Assembly: GCA_046594225.1 (NCBI GenBank)
Contig: JBKJPW010000116.1
Location: forward strand, 1 to 64,000
Source: UBA4416 sp046594225
GTDB lineage: Bacteria > Bacteroidota > Bacteroidia > B-17B0 > Aurantibacillaceae
DNA: 64,000 nucleotides
Reading direction: 5' to 3'
Shown: positions 1 to 8,148 of the stretch, piece after piece
How the letters are laid out: the number at the start of each line of letters is the position of its first letter
Numbering within the stretch: the stretch's first letter is position 1
Program-made: the position numbers and the translations under genes
The notes under the pieces: generated by a model
What the model saw: only the letters and a program-made list of their open reading frames with translations
Databases searched by the model: none
What the model was told of the DNA's origin: nothing

Positions 1-635
1 GTAATTAAATTACGAGCAATAATACCACGAGTAATACCATCAATAGTCACTACATCTAACATTTCGTGACGAGCACATAATTCAACAGCACCCATACCAA
101 CCTGGCGTTGTAAAGCCGAATAAGCACCTAACAATAATTGCTGACCAGTTTGTCCAGCAGCATAAAATGTACGTTGTACTTGAGTACCACCAAAACTACG
201 GTTACTTAATAAGCCACCGTATTCGCGAGCTAAAGGCACGCCTTGAGCTACACATTGATCAATAATATTTGAAGACACTTCCGCTAAACGATGAACGTTT
301 GCTTCACGTGCTCTGTAATCACCACCTTTAATGGTATCATAAAATAAACGGTAAGTTGAGTCACCATCATTTTGATAATTTTTTGCTGCATTGATACCAC
401 CTTGCGCTGCAATAGAGTGAGCACGACGAGGAGAATCTTGAAAACAAAATACTTTTACTTTGTATCCCATCTCTGCTAATGCAGCAGCCGCAGAAGCTCC
501 AGCTAATCCAGAACCAACTACTAATACTTCTAAACTACGTTTATTAGCAGGGTTTACTAAATGAACGGTTGAACGATACTTTGACCATTTTTGGTCTATC
601 GTTCCTTCAGGAATTTTTGAATCTAATTTACTCAT
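1..635 (-). CDS. sdhA: Succinate dehydrogenase/fumarate reductase flavoprotein subunit, N-terminal part (cut by window edge)
   Basis: Reading the minus strand from the ATG at 635 gives an open frame to the window edge (about 211 residues). It starts MSKLDSKIPEG, has an FAD-binding segment VVGSGLAGASAAAALAEMG near residue 39, and the motif HSIAAQGGINAAKNY, whose His is the residue that carries covalent FAD in this family. The protein is the catalytic subunit of complex II, oxidising succinate to fumarate on the cytoplasmic side of the inner membrane. It lies 72 bp downstream of sdhC in the usual Bacteroidota order sdhC-sdhA-sdhB; sdhB would lie outside the window. The C-terminal two thirds are missing only because of the window boundary. 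Confidence 0.95.
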   Translation of the reverse strand, partial: MSKLDSKIPEGTIDQKWSKYRSTVHLVNPANKRSLEVLVVGSGLAGASAAAALAEMGYKVKVFCFQDSPRRAHSIAAQGGINAAKNYQNDGDSTYRLFYDTIKGGDYRAREANVHRLAEVSSNIIDQCVAQGVPLAREYGGLLSNRSFGGTQVQRTFYAAGQTGQQLLLGAYSALQRQVGMGAVELCARHEMLDVVTIDGITRGIIARNLI

Positions 636-672
636 ATTGAATATTATATTAATTCGTAATTTTTTATTTTTT

Positions 673-694
673 ACTTCTCGACTACGCTCGAAGT
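673..694. repeat. Short imperfect inverted repeat between sdhC and sdhA
   Basis: The stretch ACTTCTCGACTACGCTCGAAGT is an imperfect dyad (ACTTC-TCGA against TCGA-AGT). It lies in the 72-bp gap between sdhC and sdhA. From memory, similar CGAGCGTAGTCGAG-type elements recur in intergenic DNA of many Bacteroidota, so I read it as a dispersed repeat. It could form a weak hairpin in the sdhCA transcript. Its copy number in this genome cannot be seen here. Confidence 0.45.
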
Positions 695-707
695 GACAAT
701 GATTTGT

Positions 708-1382
708 TTATTTAATAACGCCTAAAAACATTAAGATTGGCATTAAAGCGAAAATAAAAGGAACAAGAATAGCAAACGCAATACCCGTTTTTTTGATAAT
801 TGGTGTATACGTTTTGTGATTTAATCCTAATGTTTGAAAAGCAGATTGGAAACCATGTAATAAATGGTATGCTAATGAAATCATTGATAAAGCATACAAT
901 ACAACTACCCATGACATTTTAAATGTTTCTTGCATCACAGCATATAAATTTTCGTTTCCATTAGCGTCTTCGCCTGGCAATCCAGTGAAGCGAGATTTTA
1001 CCCAAAAATGAACTAAGTGAATGATTAAGAATATTAACAATAAAGTTCCTAATAAACCCATCGAACGGCTATACCATGAAGAGTTTGCGGCGCCGTCAAC
1101 TTTTGCATATCCAATAGGACGTGCTTTTTTGTTTTCGATCGTTAAAATTAAGGCTTGAACAATGTGCATAATTAAACCCGCAAATAAAACGATTTCGCCA
1201 GCTCTGATTAACCAATTGTGAGCCATAAAAGCAGCGCCAATATTAAAGGTTAAACCGCCATCATTAAAAAAGATAAGGCTATTAATAAAACAGTGTACTA
1301 CTAAGAAAGAAATTAGGAATAAACCCGTCAGTCCCATAACTGCTTTTTTTCCGATGGATGATTTTAAGAATCCTTTGCTCAT
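708..1382 (-). CDS. sdhC: Succinate dehydrogenase cytochrome b subunit (b558 family)
   Basis: This 224-residue membrane protein has about five hydrophobic helices (near residues 13-35, 55-80, 105-128, 155-180 and 198-222). Several carry histidines suited to bind two b haems (LVVHCF, IMHIVQ, IHLVHFW, YHLLHGF). Length and pattern fit the single-subunit dihaem cytochrome b558 anchor of Bacteroidota and Bacillus-type complex II. It anchors SdhA/SdhB and passes electrons to menaquinone. It is first in the sdhC-sdhA operon and has a well-formed promoter just upstream. The start MSKGFLKSSIGKKAVMG is typical for the family. Confidence 0.93.
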   Translation of the reverse strand: MSKGFLKSSIGKKAVMGLTGLFLISFLVVHCFINSLIFFNDGGLTFNIGAAFMAHNWLIRAGEIVLFAGLIMHIVQALILTIENKKARPIGYAKVDGAANSSWYSRSMGLLGTLLLIFLIIHLVHFWVKSRFTGLPGEDANGNENLYAVMQETFKMSWVVVLYALSMISLAYHLLHGFQSAFQTLGLNHKTYTPIIKKTGIAFAILVPFIFALMPILMFLGVIK

Positions 1383-1410
1383 AAGAGAAATGTGTTTAAT
1401 TTTTACTTGG

Positions 1411-1441
1411 CAAATGTATAATTGTGAAGCCTTTAATCCAA
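1411..1441 (-). promoter_or_regulatory. Bacteroidota-type promoter for the sdh operon
   Basis: On the minus strand there is TTGG (1441-1438), a 19-nt spacer, and TACATTTG (1418-1411). This fits the Bacteroidota sigma-ABfr consensus (TTTG or TTG at -33, 19-21 nt, TAnnTTTG at -7). Transcription would start near 1404, giving a leader of about 20 nt before the sdhC ATG at 1382. It is the best-formed promoter in the window because both elements and the spacing agree. Confidence 0.65.
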
Positions 1442-1559
1442 TAAAATTTCATGCTTTTATTAACTTAATAACAAGATTATGCCTAATTAGGTTTACAAAT
1501 AGACCAAATTACTCTTATTTGGAATAGTTCTAAATTTAAGTTTCGAAAAGCTAGTGGAA

Positions 1560-3149
1560 TTAGTTAGGTTTATAGCGACTTATTCGCCACAACAAATTGC
1601 GATTTAAGATATTGATGGAAGTAATAATTCCTGCAAACATAGCTGAGCAAACTCCCACAGCAATAATATCTTGGCCTGTTAAATATAAATTTTTGTAATT
1701 AGTTTTAGGACGAAGTTGTTTTAACTCAAAACGCTCGGGTGTATGCTCTAAGCCATAAATTTCTCCTTTATCGTAATTGCTAAAATGTTTTGTTGATAGA
1801 GGAGTAGAAAGTTCACAGATTTCGACATGACCTTTTATTTGAGGCAATGTTTTGTAAAGTTTTTCGAGAAACACATTTTTTAATTCTTCTTTTCTGGTTT
1901 CGTAATCATCGCCACGTTTTTGCCATTTCATATGTTCCCATTCTTGCATCCAATTAAAAGGATAAGATCCTAGTACTTGTATGGCAGATGTGCCGGGATG
2001 TTTTTGTTGCCACTCACTATCTTTAGCTGATGGAAAAGAAATGTAAAATACTGGCGTAATGCTATCTTTTGTTTTAAGATGTAATTCTCTAGACTCATCA
2101 AAATTATAATTCTCGTACAGCCACATATTGTATTTAGGAAGTTTTAATTCCTCGTCAGATAAATTTAATCCAACGTATATACAAACGTGAGATACAGAAG
2201 GCATTATTTTGTTTAGAGCAAAAGTATTTTCTATTTTTTGAACTTCTGGCAAAATTAATTTATTGAACGTGTTGTGAGCTCCAGCATTACTAATAATATT
2301 TTTCGCATAAATGCTATCGCCATTTTGCATTAGCACGCCAATAGCAATATTATCTTTAATAATAATGTTTTTTACATCGGCTTTAATTGCAATTTTTCCA
2401 CCATATTGTACAATCACGTCCTCCATAGTCTTGTGAATATTAGCAGCTCCGCCTACTGGATATGCTGCGCCTTCAATATAATGTGTTACTACTAAAGCAT
2501 GAATACCAAAACTACTTTGTTTGGGAGTTAAGCCGTAATTACCACACTGGGAGCACAAAACTGAAATTAACTTTTCATTAGATGTTAAACCGCTTAATAC
2601 TTCGTAGGTTGTTTGCTTTGAATATTTTAAAAAATTTTTCCTTAATTGATGCCCTAACAATTTACTTAACCAATTTGGCATTGATTTTTCGGAGAAAAAA
2701 ACAGAGGCGTGTCCGCTTACTCTATTTACTAAATCATAGTATAAGCGAATGGCTTTTTCATCATTAGGGAAATACTCAATCATTTGATTGATTTGATTTT
2801 TTAACCCTTTTTTAAAATTATACGTATTTCCTTCAATAATCGTTTGGTCATAAATCTCGCCTACATCATCCCATTGTAATTTACTATTTGTAATATAATC
2901 GAATGCTTTACGAATAAGCGATGTTGGATTATTTACCTGACCTATATAATGAGCGCCAACATCCCATTCAAATTTTTTACGTTTAAAGGTATGTGTAAAG
3001 CCCCCAATAGCATAATGCTTTTCGAGCACCAATACTTTTTTGCCTGATTTTGCCAAGCAAACAGCTGTAGTTAATCCCCCTACTCCTGAGCCAATAATAA
3101 TTGAATCGTATTTGGTTTTACTTAGCTCAGAGTTGTATAGATTTTTCAA
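1560..3149 (-). CDS. FAD-dependent oxidoreductase of the retinol saturase / carotenoid isomerase (CrtISO-like) family
   Basis: The 529-residue protein opens with a Rossmann FAD motif, GSGVGGLTTA (about residues 21-30), followed by LEKHYAIGGFTHTF, the pattern of phytoene desaturase-related enzymes. It ends with LYLTGQDIIAVGVCSAMFAG, the C-terminal FAD-contact segment of retinol saturases (RetSat) and CrtISO. The length matches RetSat-like proteins. Such enzymes saturate or isomerise polyene lipids, but the substrate here is unknown. No carotenoid genes are next to it, and it appears monocistronic between sdhC and a phosphatase gene on the same strand. Confidence 0.8.
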   Translation of the reverse strand: MKNLYNSELSKTKYDSIIIGSGVGGLTTAVCLAKSGKKVLVLEKHYAIGGFTHTFKRKKFEWDVGAHYIGQVNNPTSLIRKAFDYITNSKLQWDDVGEIYDQTIIEGNTYNFKKGLKNQINQMIEYFPNDEKAIRLYYDLVNRVSGHASVFFSEKSMPNWLSKLLGHQLRKNFLKYSKQTTYEVLSGLTSNEKLISVLCSQCGNYGLTPKQSSFGIHALVVTHYIEGAAYPVGGAANIHKTMEDVIVQYGGKIAIKADVKNIIIKDNIAIGVLMQNGDSIYAKNIISNAGAHNTFNKLILPEVQKIENTFALNKIMPSVSHVCIYVGLNLSDEELKLPKYNMWLYENYNFDESRELHLKTKDSITPVFYISFPSAKDSEWQQKHPGTSAIQVLGSYPFNWMQEWEHMKWQKRGDDYETRKEELKNVFLEKLYKTLPQIKGHVEICELSTPLSTKHFSNYDKGEIYGLEHTPERFELKQLRPKTNYKNLYLTGQDIIAVGVCSAMFAGIITSINILNRNLLWRISRYKPN

Positions 3150-3181
3150 GTAGTTTGATGTGAATTAGAGAGCAATTTTTA

Positions 3182-3223
3182 ACAAGAAACAAATAATGGT
3201 TGATGTTGTTTACAAGAAACAAA
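3182..3223. repeat. Direct repeat of 12 bp with 30-bp period upstream of the FAD oxidoreductase
   Basis: ACAAGAAACAAA occurs at 3182-3193 and again at 3212-3223, start-to-start distance exactly 30 bp, which is about three helical turns. Both copies lie in the 110-bp gap upstream of the oxidoreductase start at 3149. Two sites on the same DNA face would suit a dimeric regulator. This is a spacing argument only. Confidence 0.4.
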
Positions 3224-3227
3224 AATA
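3220..3227 (-). promoter_or_regulatory. Possible -7 element for the FAD oxidoreductase
   Basis: On the minus strand this reads TATTTTTG, matching TAnnTTTG. No -33 element lies at the right distance (the nearest TTG leaves a 16-nt spacer). It would give a leader of about 64 nt and overlaps the promoter-distal copy of the 12-bp direct repeat. Confidence 0.3.
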
Positions 3228-3259
3228 AACCACATAGATACATCAATTTTAATCAGTAA

Positions 3260-6200
3260 CTAAATTGCTACCCCAATCATACACACATCATCAATTTGTT
3301 CGTAGCCAGCACGCCATGTTTCAAAAAAGGTATTAATGGCTTGTTTTTGCTCTGACATTGATTTTTGATGGTTTTCAGTTAATAGATTTCGGAAAGCATT
3401 GTACTTTAATTTTTTTCCTCCAGCACCCCCAAACTGATCTACGAAACCATCAGAGAAAATATAAATTTTATCATCTGGCATTAATTGTATTTCATGGTTT
3501 GTGAATTTAAAATCTTCGGCGCCTACAAAATTCCCAATTGGATGTTTGTCGCCTTTTGTTTTTAACACTTCGCCGTCTCTTAAAATAAATAGTGGACTAA
3601 AAGCACCTGAAAATTCTAATGTCAAGTTCTCTAAATCTAACGAGCACAATGCCACATCCATTCCATCTCGTATTTTTGAATCCTCTACTTTTTGGCTTAG
3701 GGTTGCGCTAATGCTTTTATTTAATTGAGTTAAAATCTCAGAAGGCTTTGTGTAATTATATTCGTTTACAATTTGATTGATAGCATTAAATCCAATAATA
3801 CTCATAAATGCTCCGGGAACACCATGACCTGTGCAATCAACAACGGCAAATAAAATTTTATTGCCTTTTTTCTCAATCCAGTAGAAATCTCCACTTACAA
3901 TATCTTTTGGTTTGTATAATACAAAAGCACTCTTTAAAAGAGAGTTTACCATGTTTTCGGTTGGTAAAAATGCTTCTTGAATTCGTTTAGCATATTTAAT
4001 ACTATCGGTAATGTGCTTATTGGTTTCTTCAATAATTTCTTTTTGTTTTACTACCTCTTTAGTTCGTTCTTCTACTTTCTCTTCTAGATTTTCAACAAGG
4101 TTTGCATTTTCTAAAGCTATAGCGGTATAGGTTCCTAAAGTTTTTAAAACATCCATGTGCAAAGGCACATAAGCATTTTTCTCAAAACTTTGAACGGTAA
4201 TAACACCAACAACTCTTTCTCCAATCATCATCGGACAAAACAATAATGAGCTTGGCATGTCGCCCGTAGGCACTACTATTTTCTTTGTGTATTTTTGGTA
4301 CTCATTAAGATTATCGTTAATGAAAATTTCTTTTTTATTTTTTACACACCATACCGAATAATTGTCGTCGTTGTCCATCGATACACTTATTGGATCAAAG
4401 GGTTCTCCTTTTTCCATTTCATAACGGTACTCTATCTGGTTAAGTTTTGGATGATAGATGCGTACGCCAAAACAATCAGCGTTCATTAGTTGACTAATGT
4501 TTTGGTGTAACTCACCAAAGATGGCATCAAAATTAACATTAGAAATAATGTGTTGTCCAATCTTACTTAGTAAGCGCGTATTCTCATGCGATTTTTCTAT
4601 TTGTTCTTTTTGAAGTATTACTTCTTTTGTTCTTTCTGCTACTCTATCCTCTAAGCCTTTATATAAGTTTGCGTTTTCAATGGCTCCACCAACGTAAATA
4701 GATAAACTTCTTAATATATCAAGATGATGTTCGTTGTAAATATGTTTTTTAAAACTTTGAACAGTGATAACGCCAATTGTTTTTCCTTTAGAAATTAAAG
4801 GCATATAAATCATTGATTCTGGCATTTCCCCTTCTAAGGGTTGATAAGTATTTTGCACATATTGTTTGTATTCGTTTTGCCAATCATTTATTACAAACTC
4901 TTTACTTTTTAAAAAACACAGTGTAGCTGTTTTCTCAACATTTAAATCAAAAGAAAAAGAGTTAAGTTTTTCTCCTTTTTCCATGGACCCTGAAAAGTAG
5001 AGGTCATTCATTTCAGGACGATGCAGGCCAATACCAAAAATGGTAGCGTCCATCAATGCATTAATTTGTGAGTAAACAGTAGAAATAATTTCATCAACAG
5101 AAAGCGTGGATGAAATTTCTTTCCCAATTTCGCTTAACAACTTACTATTTCTAAAACTTTTTTCTAATTGTTCTTTTTGCAAAACAACTTCTGAAGTTCG
5201 CTCATTTACTTTTTCCTCCAATGTTTCAACTAAATCAGCATTTTCTAAAGCAATAGCAGTATAAGTTCCTAACGTTTTTAATACATCCATATGAAATGGC
5301 GTGTATGCATTTTTATCGAAACTTTGTACGGTGATGGCACCAGTAACTTTATCGCCAATGGTTAAGGGACAAAACAATAATGAGTTTGGCATTTCGCCAG
5401 AAGGTACTACTATTTTTTTGGTATATTTATGGTATTCGTTGAGGTTATCATTAATAAAAATCTCTTTATTGTTAGTGACGCACCATACGGTATAATTATC
5501 AATATCATTCATTGAAACAGATAAAGGGGTTTTTAGTTTCCCTTTTTCCATCGAGTATTTATAATCTATTTCATTTCTGTCTTTTTGATAGACTCTCACA
5601 CTAAAACAATCGGCATTCATCAATTGCCCTACTTTTTGGTGAAGCGTATGAAAAATAGAATCAAAATCAGTGGTTGAAATAATTTCTTTACCAATCACGC
5701 TTAACATACGTGTGGTTTCTTGAGCAGTAATAAGTTCTTGTGTTCGTTCTTCTACCCGCTCTTCTAATTTTTTATATAGTGTGGCATTTTCAATAGCAAT
5801 GGCACAATACACTGCCAGATTTTTTACCAAATTTAATTTGTAGTCATCAAATGCATTTTTATTAAAGCTTTGAACGGTTAAAACGCCTAACTTTTTTTCT
5901 CCTAATTTTAATGGAAGATAAATGATAGATTGAACGGATTCTCCAACTACAGGTTGTAATCGTTTTTGAATAAATTTCCCTACCTCTAATTCATAATCAT
6001 TAATGACGATATCTATTTCTTTATTAAAGCAAACAGTTGCTAATCTATTTTCGTCACTTAAATCATAACCAGATGAACTTAATACAACATCATTTTCAAT
6101 ATACCCTGGAAAATTAAGCATGAGTTTATCATCAGAGACGATCCCAATTCCAAAGCCGTGAGCATCCATCATGTTGTTAATGATGTTGTATGCTGTTTTG

Positions 6201-7366
6201 TTAACAGCCTCTATGGAAAGTATCGATGTAATGGTTTTACCCAAATCACTTAGGATAACTAAATCGTTTGAAAGAGACTCTAATTGCGTATTTTTTTCAT
6301 TCAGCAATTCTTTTTCTTTTTCCATTTGCGAAATGCTGGCTTGCATTTCAACCCCTTTTAGTTTTTGTTTATTTTTTTCGCTAAAAAATTCTTCTTTTAA
6401 AGTGTAGTAGCTTTTAAAGTGTTCAACAAACTTACTATGGTTGTTTTGTTTTTCGTAAAGTTTATAAAGTGATTTGTGTGTTTTGTATACAACTTCGTTG
6501 GTGTTTGTTTCTGTTCCTATTCTTAAAGCATTGTTTAGATGTGATATGGCATAATCTAATCGATTCATCTTTAAATACAAATCACCCAGTTGAAAATTAC
6601 TTTCAGCAATTCCTGATTTAAAATTAAGTTCTTGTCTAATAGCCAAGCATTCGTGTAAATATTTTTCGGCATTACTTAAATCGTTAGCATCTAAATATAA
6701 TTTTGCTAAACCGTCTATAGCGTACGACTCTTCTTGTTTTAAACCAATAGCACGAGATACTTCTAAAGCTTTTTGCTTAAATTCAATAGATTTTGCAGTA
6801 TCATTTAAATTAAAATGCGCGGTTCCAATACCATCTAAAATTCTTGCTAATAGATTTTTATCATCTAATTCATTAGCAATGGTTAAGCCTGTTAAGAGGG
6901 CGTCTAACGCCTTTTGGTTTTCGTTGATGCTATAGCAAATAGTACCAATGGCATTATAAGCATTGGCTTGAGCTAACACGTCATTATTATGTTGCGCTCT
7001 ATCTAGGGCCTCATGAGCATATTTTAAAGCATTATCATAATCTGCCAAAAAATAATATGAACAAAATATATGATACAGTGCGTGTGCCTCAAATTTTTTA
7101 TCTCCAAATTCTTGTAATTTTGGTAAGCTTTCAAACAAAGCCTCTAAAGCTTTATCATAACTAGCTATCCAAACTAAACAAGCGCCTTTACAAGCCAAGC
7201 CTTTAGCTATTGCTAAAGGAAATGCATTTAAACTGGCAATATTTAAAATCTCATCAGCAATTTTGATTCCTTCTTCTGGACTGCTTCTACACTTTTCCAC
7301 AGATAACTCTGCTAATTTTTCTAGTTGAAAAATAGCTGTTTCGTAGGTGTTTTGAGTAGTGTCCAT
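3260..7366 (-). CDS. TPR - four GAF - SpoIIE (PP2C-type) serine phosphatase, 1368 residues
   Basis: N-terminal tetratricopeptide repeats (about residues 1-330) are followed by a coiled coil and four GAF sensor domains (about 375-530, 560-715, 750-905, 940-1095), each separated by a helical linker ending in an ERTxEV-type motif. A SpoIIE/PP2C phosphatase domain (about 1125-1368) ends the protein. Metal-binding aspartates are visible in VSGDFYW, VDCTGHGVPGAFMS, DGMDVAL, SDGFVDQFGG and DDVCMIG. There is no signal peptide or membrane segment, so it should be cytosolic. GAF1 resembles GAF3 and GAF2 resembles GAF4, so a two-GAF unit was duplicated. It probably dephosphorylates a Ser/Thr-phosphorylated regulator in response to small ligands or redox. 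No anti-sigma kinase or antagonist is adjacent. Confidence 0.85.
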   Translation of the reverse strand: MDTTQNTYETAIFQLEKLAELSVEKCRSSPEEGIKIADEILNIASLNAFPLAIAKGLACKGACLVWIASYDKALEALFESLPKLQEFGDKKFEAHALYHIFCSYYFLADYDNALKYAHEALDRAQHNNDVLAQANAYNAIGTICYSINENQKALDALLTGLTIANELDDKNLLARILDGIGTAHFNLNDTAKSIEFKQKALEVSRAIGLKQEESYAIDGLAKLYLDANDLSNAEKYLHECLAIRQELNFKSGIAESNFQLGDLYLKMNRLDYAISHLNNALRIGTETNTNEVVYKTHKSLYKLYEKQNNHSKFVEHFKSYYTLKEEFFSEKNKQKLKGVEMQASISQMEKEKELLNEKNTQLESLSNDLVILSDLGKTITSILSIEAVNKTAYNIINNMMDAHGFGIGIVSDDKLMLNFPGYIENDVVLSSSGYDLSDENRLATVCFNKEIDIVINDYELEVGKFIQKRLQPVVGESVQSIIYLPLKLGEKKLGVLTVQSFNKNAFDDYKLNLVKNLAVYCAIAIENATLYKKLEERVEERTQELITAQETTRMLSVIGKEIISTTDFDSIFHTLHQKVGQLMNADCFSVRVYQKDRNEIDYKYSMEKGKLKTPLSVSMNDIDNYTVWCVTNNKEIFINDNLNEYHKYTKKIVVPSGEMPNSLLFCPLTIGDKVTGAITVQSFDKNAYTPFHMDVLKTLGTYTAIALENADLVETLEEKVNERTSEVVLQKEQLEKSFRNSKLLSEIGKEISSTLSVDEIISTVYSQINALMDATIFGIGLHRPEMNDLYFSGSMEKGEKLNSFSFDLNVEKTATLCFLKSKEFVINDWQNEYKQYVQNTYQPLEGEMPESMIYMPLISKGKTIGVITVQSFKKHIYNEHHLDILRSLSIYVGGAIENANLYKGLEDRVAERTKEVILQKEQIEKSHENTRLLSKIGQHIISNVNFDAIFGELHQNISQLMNADCFGVRIYHPKLNQIEYRYEMEKGEPFDPISVSMDNDDNYSVWCVKNKKEIFINDNLNEYQKYTKKIVVPTGDMPSSLLFCPMMIGERVVGVITVQSFEKNAYVPLHMDVLKTLGTYTAIALENANLVENLEEKVEERTKEVVKQKEIIEETNKHITDSIKYAKRIQEAFLPTENMVNSLLKSAFVLYKPKDIVSGDFYWIEKKGNKILFAVVDCTGHGVPGAFMSIIGFNAINQIVNEYNYTKPSEILTQLNKSISATLSQKVEDSKIRDGMDVALCSLDLENLTLEFSGAFSPLFILRDGEVLKTKGDKHPIGNFVGAEDFKFTNHEIQLMPDDKIYIFSDGFVDQFGGAGGKKLKYNAFRNLLTENHQKSMSEQKQAINTFFETWRAGYEQIDDVCMIGVAI

Positions 7367-7475
7367 AATTTAGGAATCCAATTTGAAAGGTAAAAGGTAA
7401 ATATAATTTATGGGATTACAAAAAATCCAAAAACTTAATTTATGCCAGTGTTTTCTGGAAATAAGACATAGAATA

Positions 7476-8087
7476 TTAAACACTTTGTGGAACTATAGTT
7501 CTAAATGTAAGGTTAATTCTAGGGCGTTTAATAAGCGTACTAGGAGGCAAACGATGTAGCCAATGAGTTTGTGTTTCGTCCTTCATTACCAATAAACTAC
7601 CATGTTCTAAAATAAGTGATACGACGGATTTATTTGCTTTGTGTTTAAAGACAAACTTTCGATTGGAACCAAAACTTAATGATGCAATAGCTCCATTTTT
7701 TTGTAACATTTTTTCACTATCACTATGCCAAGCCATACCTTCGTTACCATCATGATATAAATTTAATAAGCATGAATTGTAGGTGGCTTCTGTTTTTTCT
7801 TCGGCTATTTTTTTAAGTTCCAATAATTCTTTATTCCATGGCAAGGCCTTTTTGGTGGTGTTGGAATAGGTATAGTCAAATTCCTTATCGCCGTACCAAG
7901 CTACTTTACGATTGGTTAAAATATGTTTTCCGAAAATAACAGCCTCATCATGTTTCCATTTAATGTTATTGGATAGTTCGTTAAAATAACGATTTGCTTC
8001 GGCTTGAATTATAACAGCGCCGTAATACAGTACAGTCCCATCACAAGGTAAAATATTTGAAATGCTATTATCGTTAAATAAATCCAT
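7476..8087 (-). CDS. AlkB-like 2-oxoglutarate/Fe(II) dioxygenase
   Basis: About 203 residues from the preferred ATG at 8087 (MDLFNDNS). The frame stays open to 8123, but that start adds only a 12-residue hydrophobic tail absent from relatives. Visible motifs are AWHSDSE (the HxD iron ligands), a later HW-LHRLP with the second His, and RPRINLTFR, which carries the arginines that bind 2-oxoglutarate. NLYHDGNEGMAWHSD is typical of AlkB proteins. The family removes alkyl lesions from DNA or RNA bases by oxidative demethylation. The gene lies divergently from the phosphatase pair at 8149 and 109 bp upstream of the 1368-residue phosphatase on its own strand. Confidence 0.85.
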   Translation of the reverse strand: MDLFNDNSISNILPCDGTVLYYGAVIIQAEANRYFNELSNNIKWKHDEAVIFGKHILTNRKVAWYGDKEFDYTYSNTTKKALPWNKELLELKKIAEEKTEATYNSCLLNLYHDGNEGMAWHSDSEKMLQKNGAIASLSFGSNRKFVFKHKANKSVVSLILEHGSLLVMKDETQTHWLHRLPPSTLIKRPRINLTFRTIVPQSV

Positions 8088-8148
8088 GTTGAGATAAAAT
8101 ACAATTGTGAATATAGAAAACATTTAAATTATTACGTACTTTAGACAT

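Noticed and set aside
8088..8123. Upstream 12-residue extension of AlkB
   Set aside because: Hydrophobic residues unlike the start of other AlkB proteins; MDLF at 8087 is the family-like N-terminus.
8137..8144. TACTTTAG as a promoter for the phosphatase pair
   Set aside because: Deviates from consensus at one of the core T positions and would be practically leaderless; no -33.
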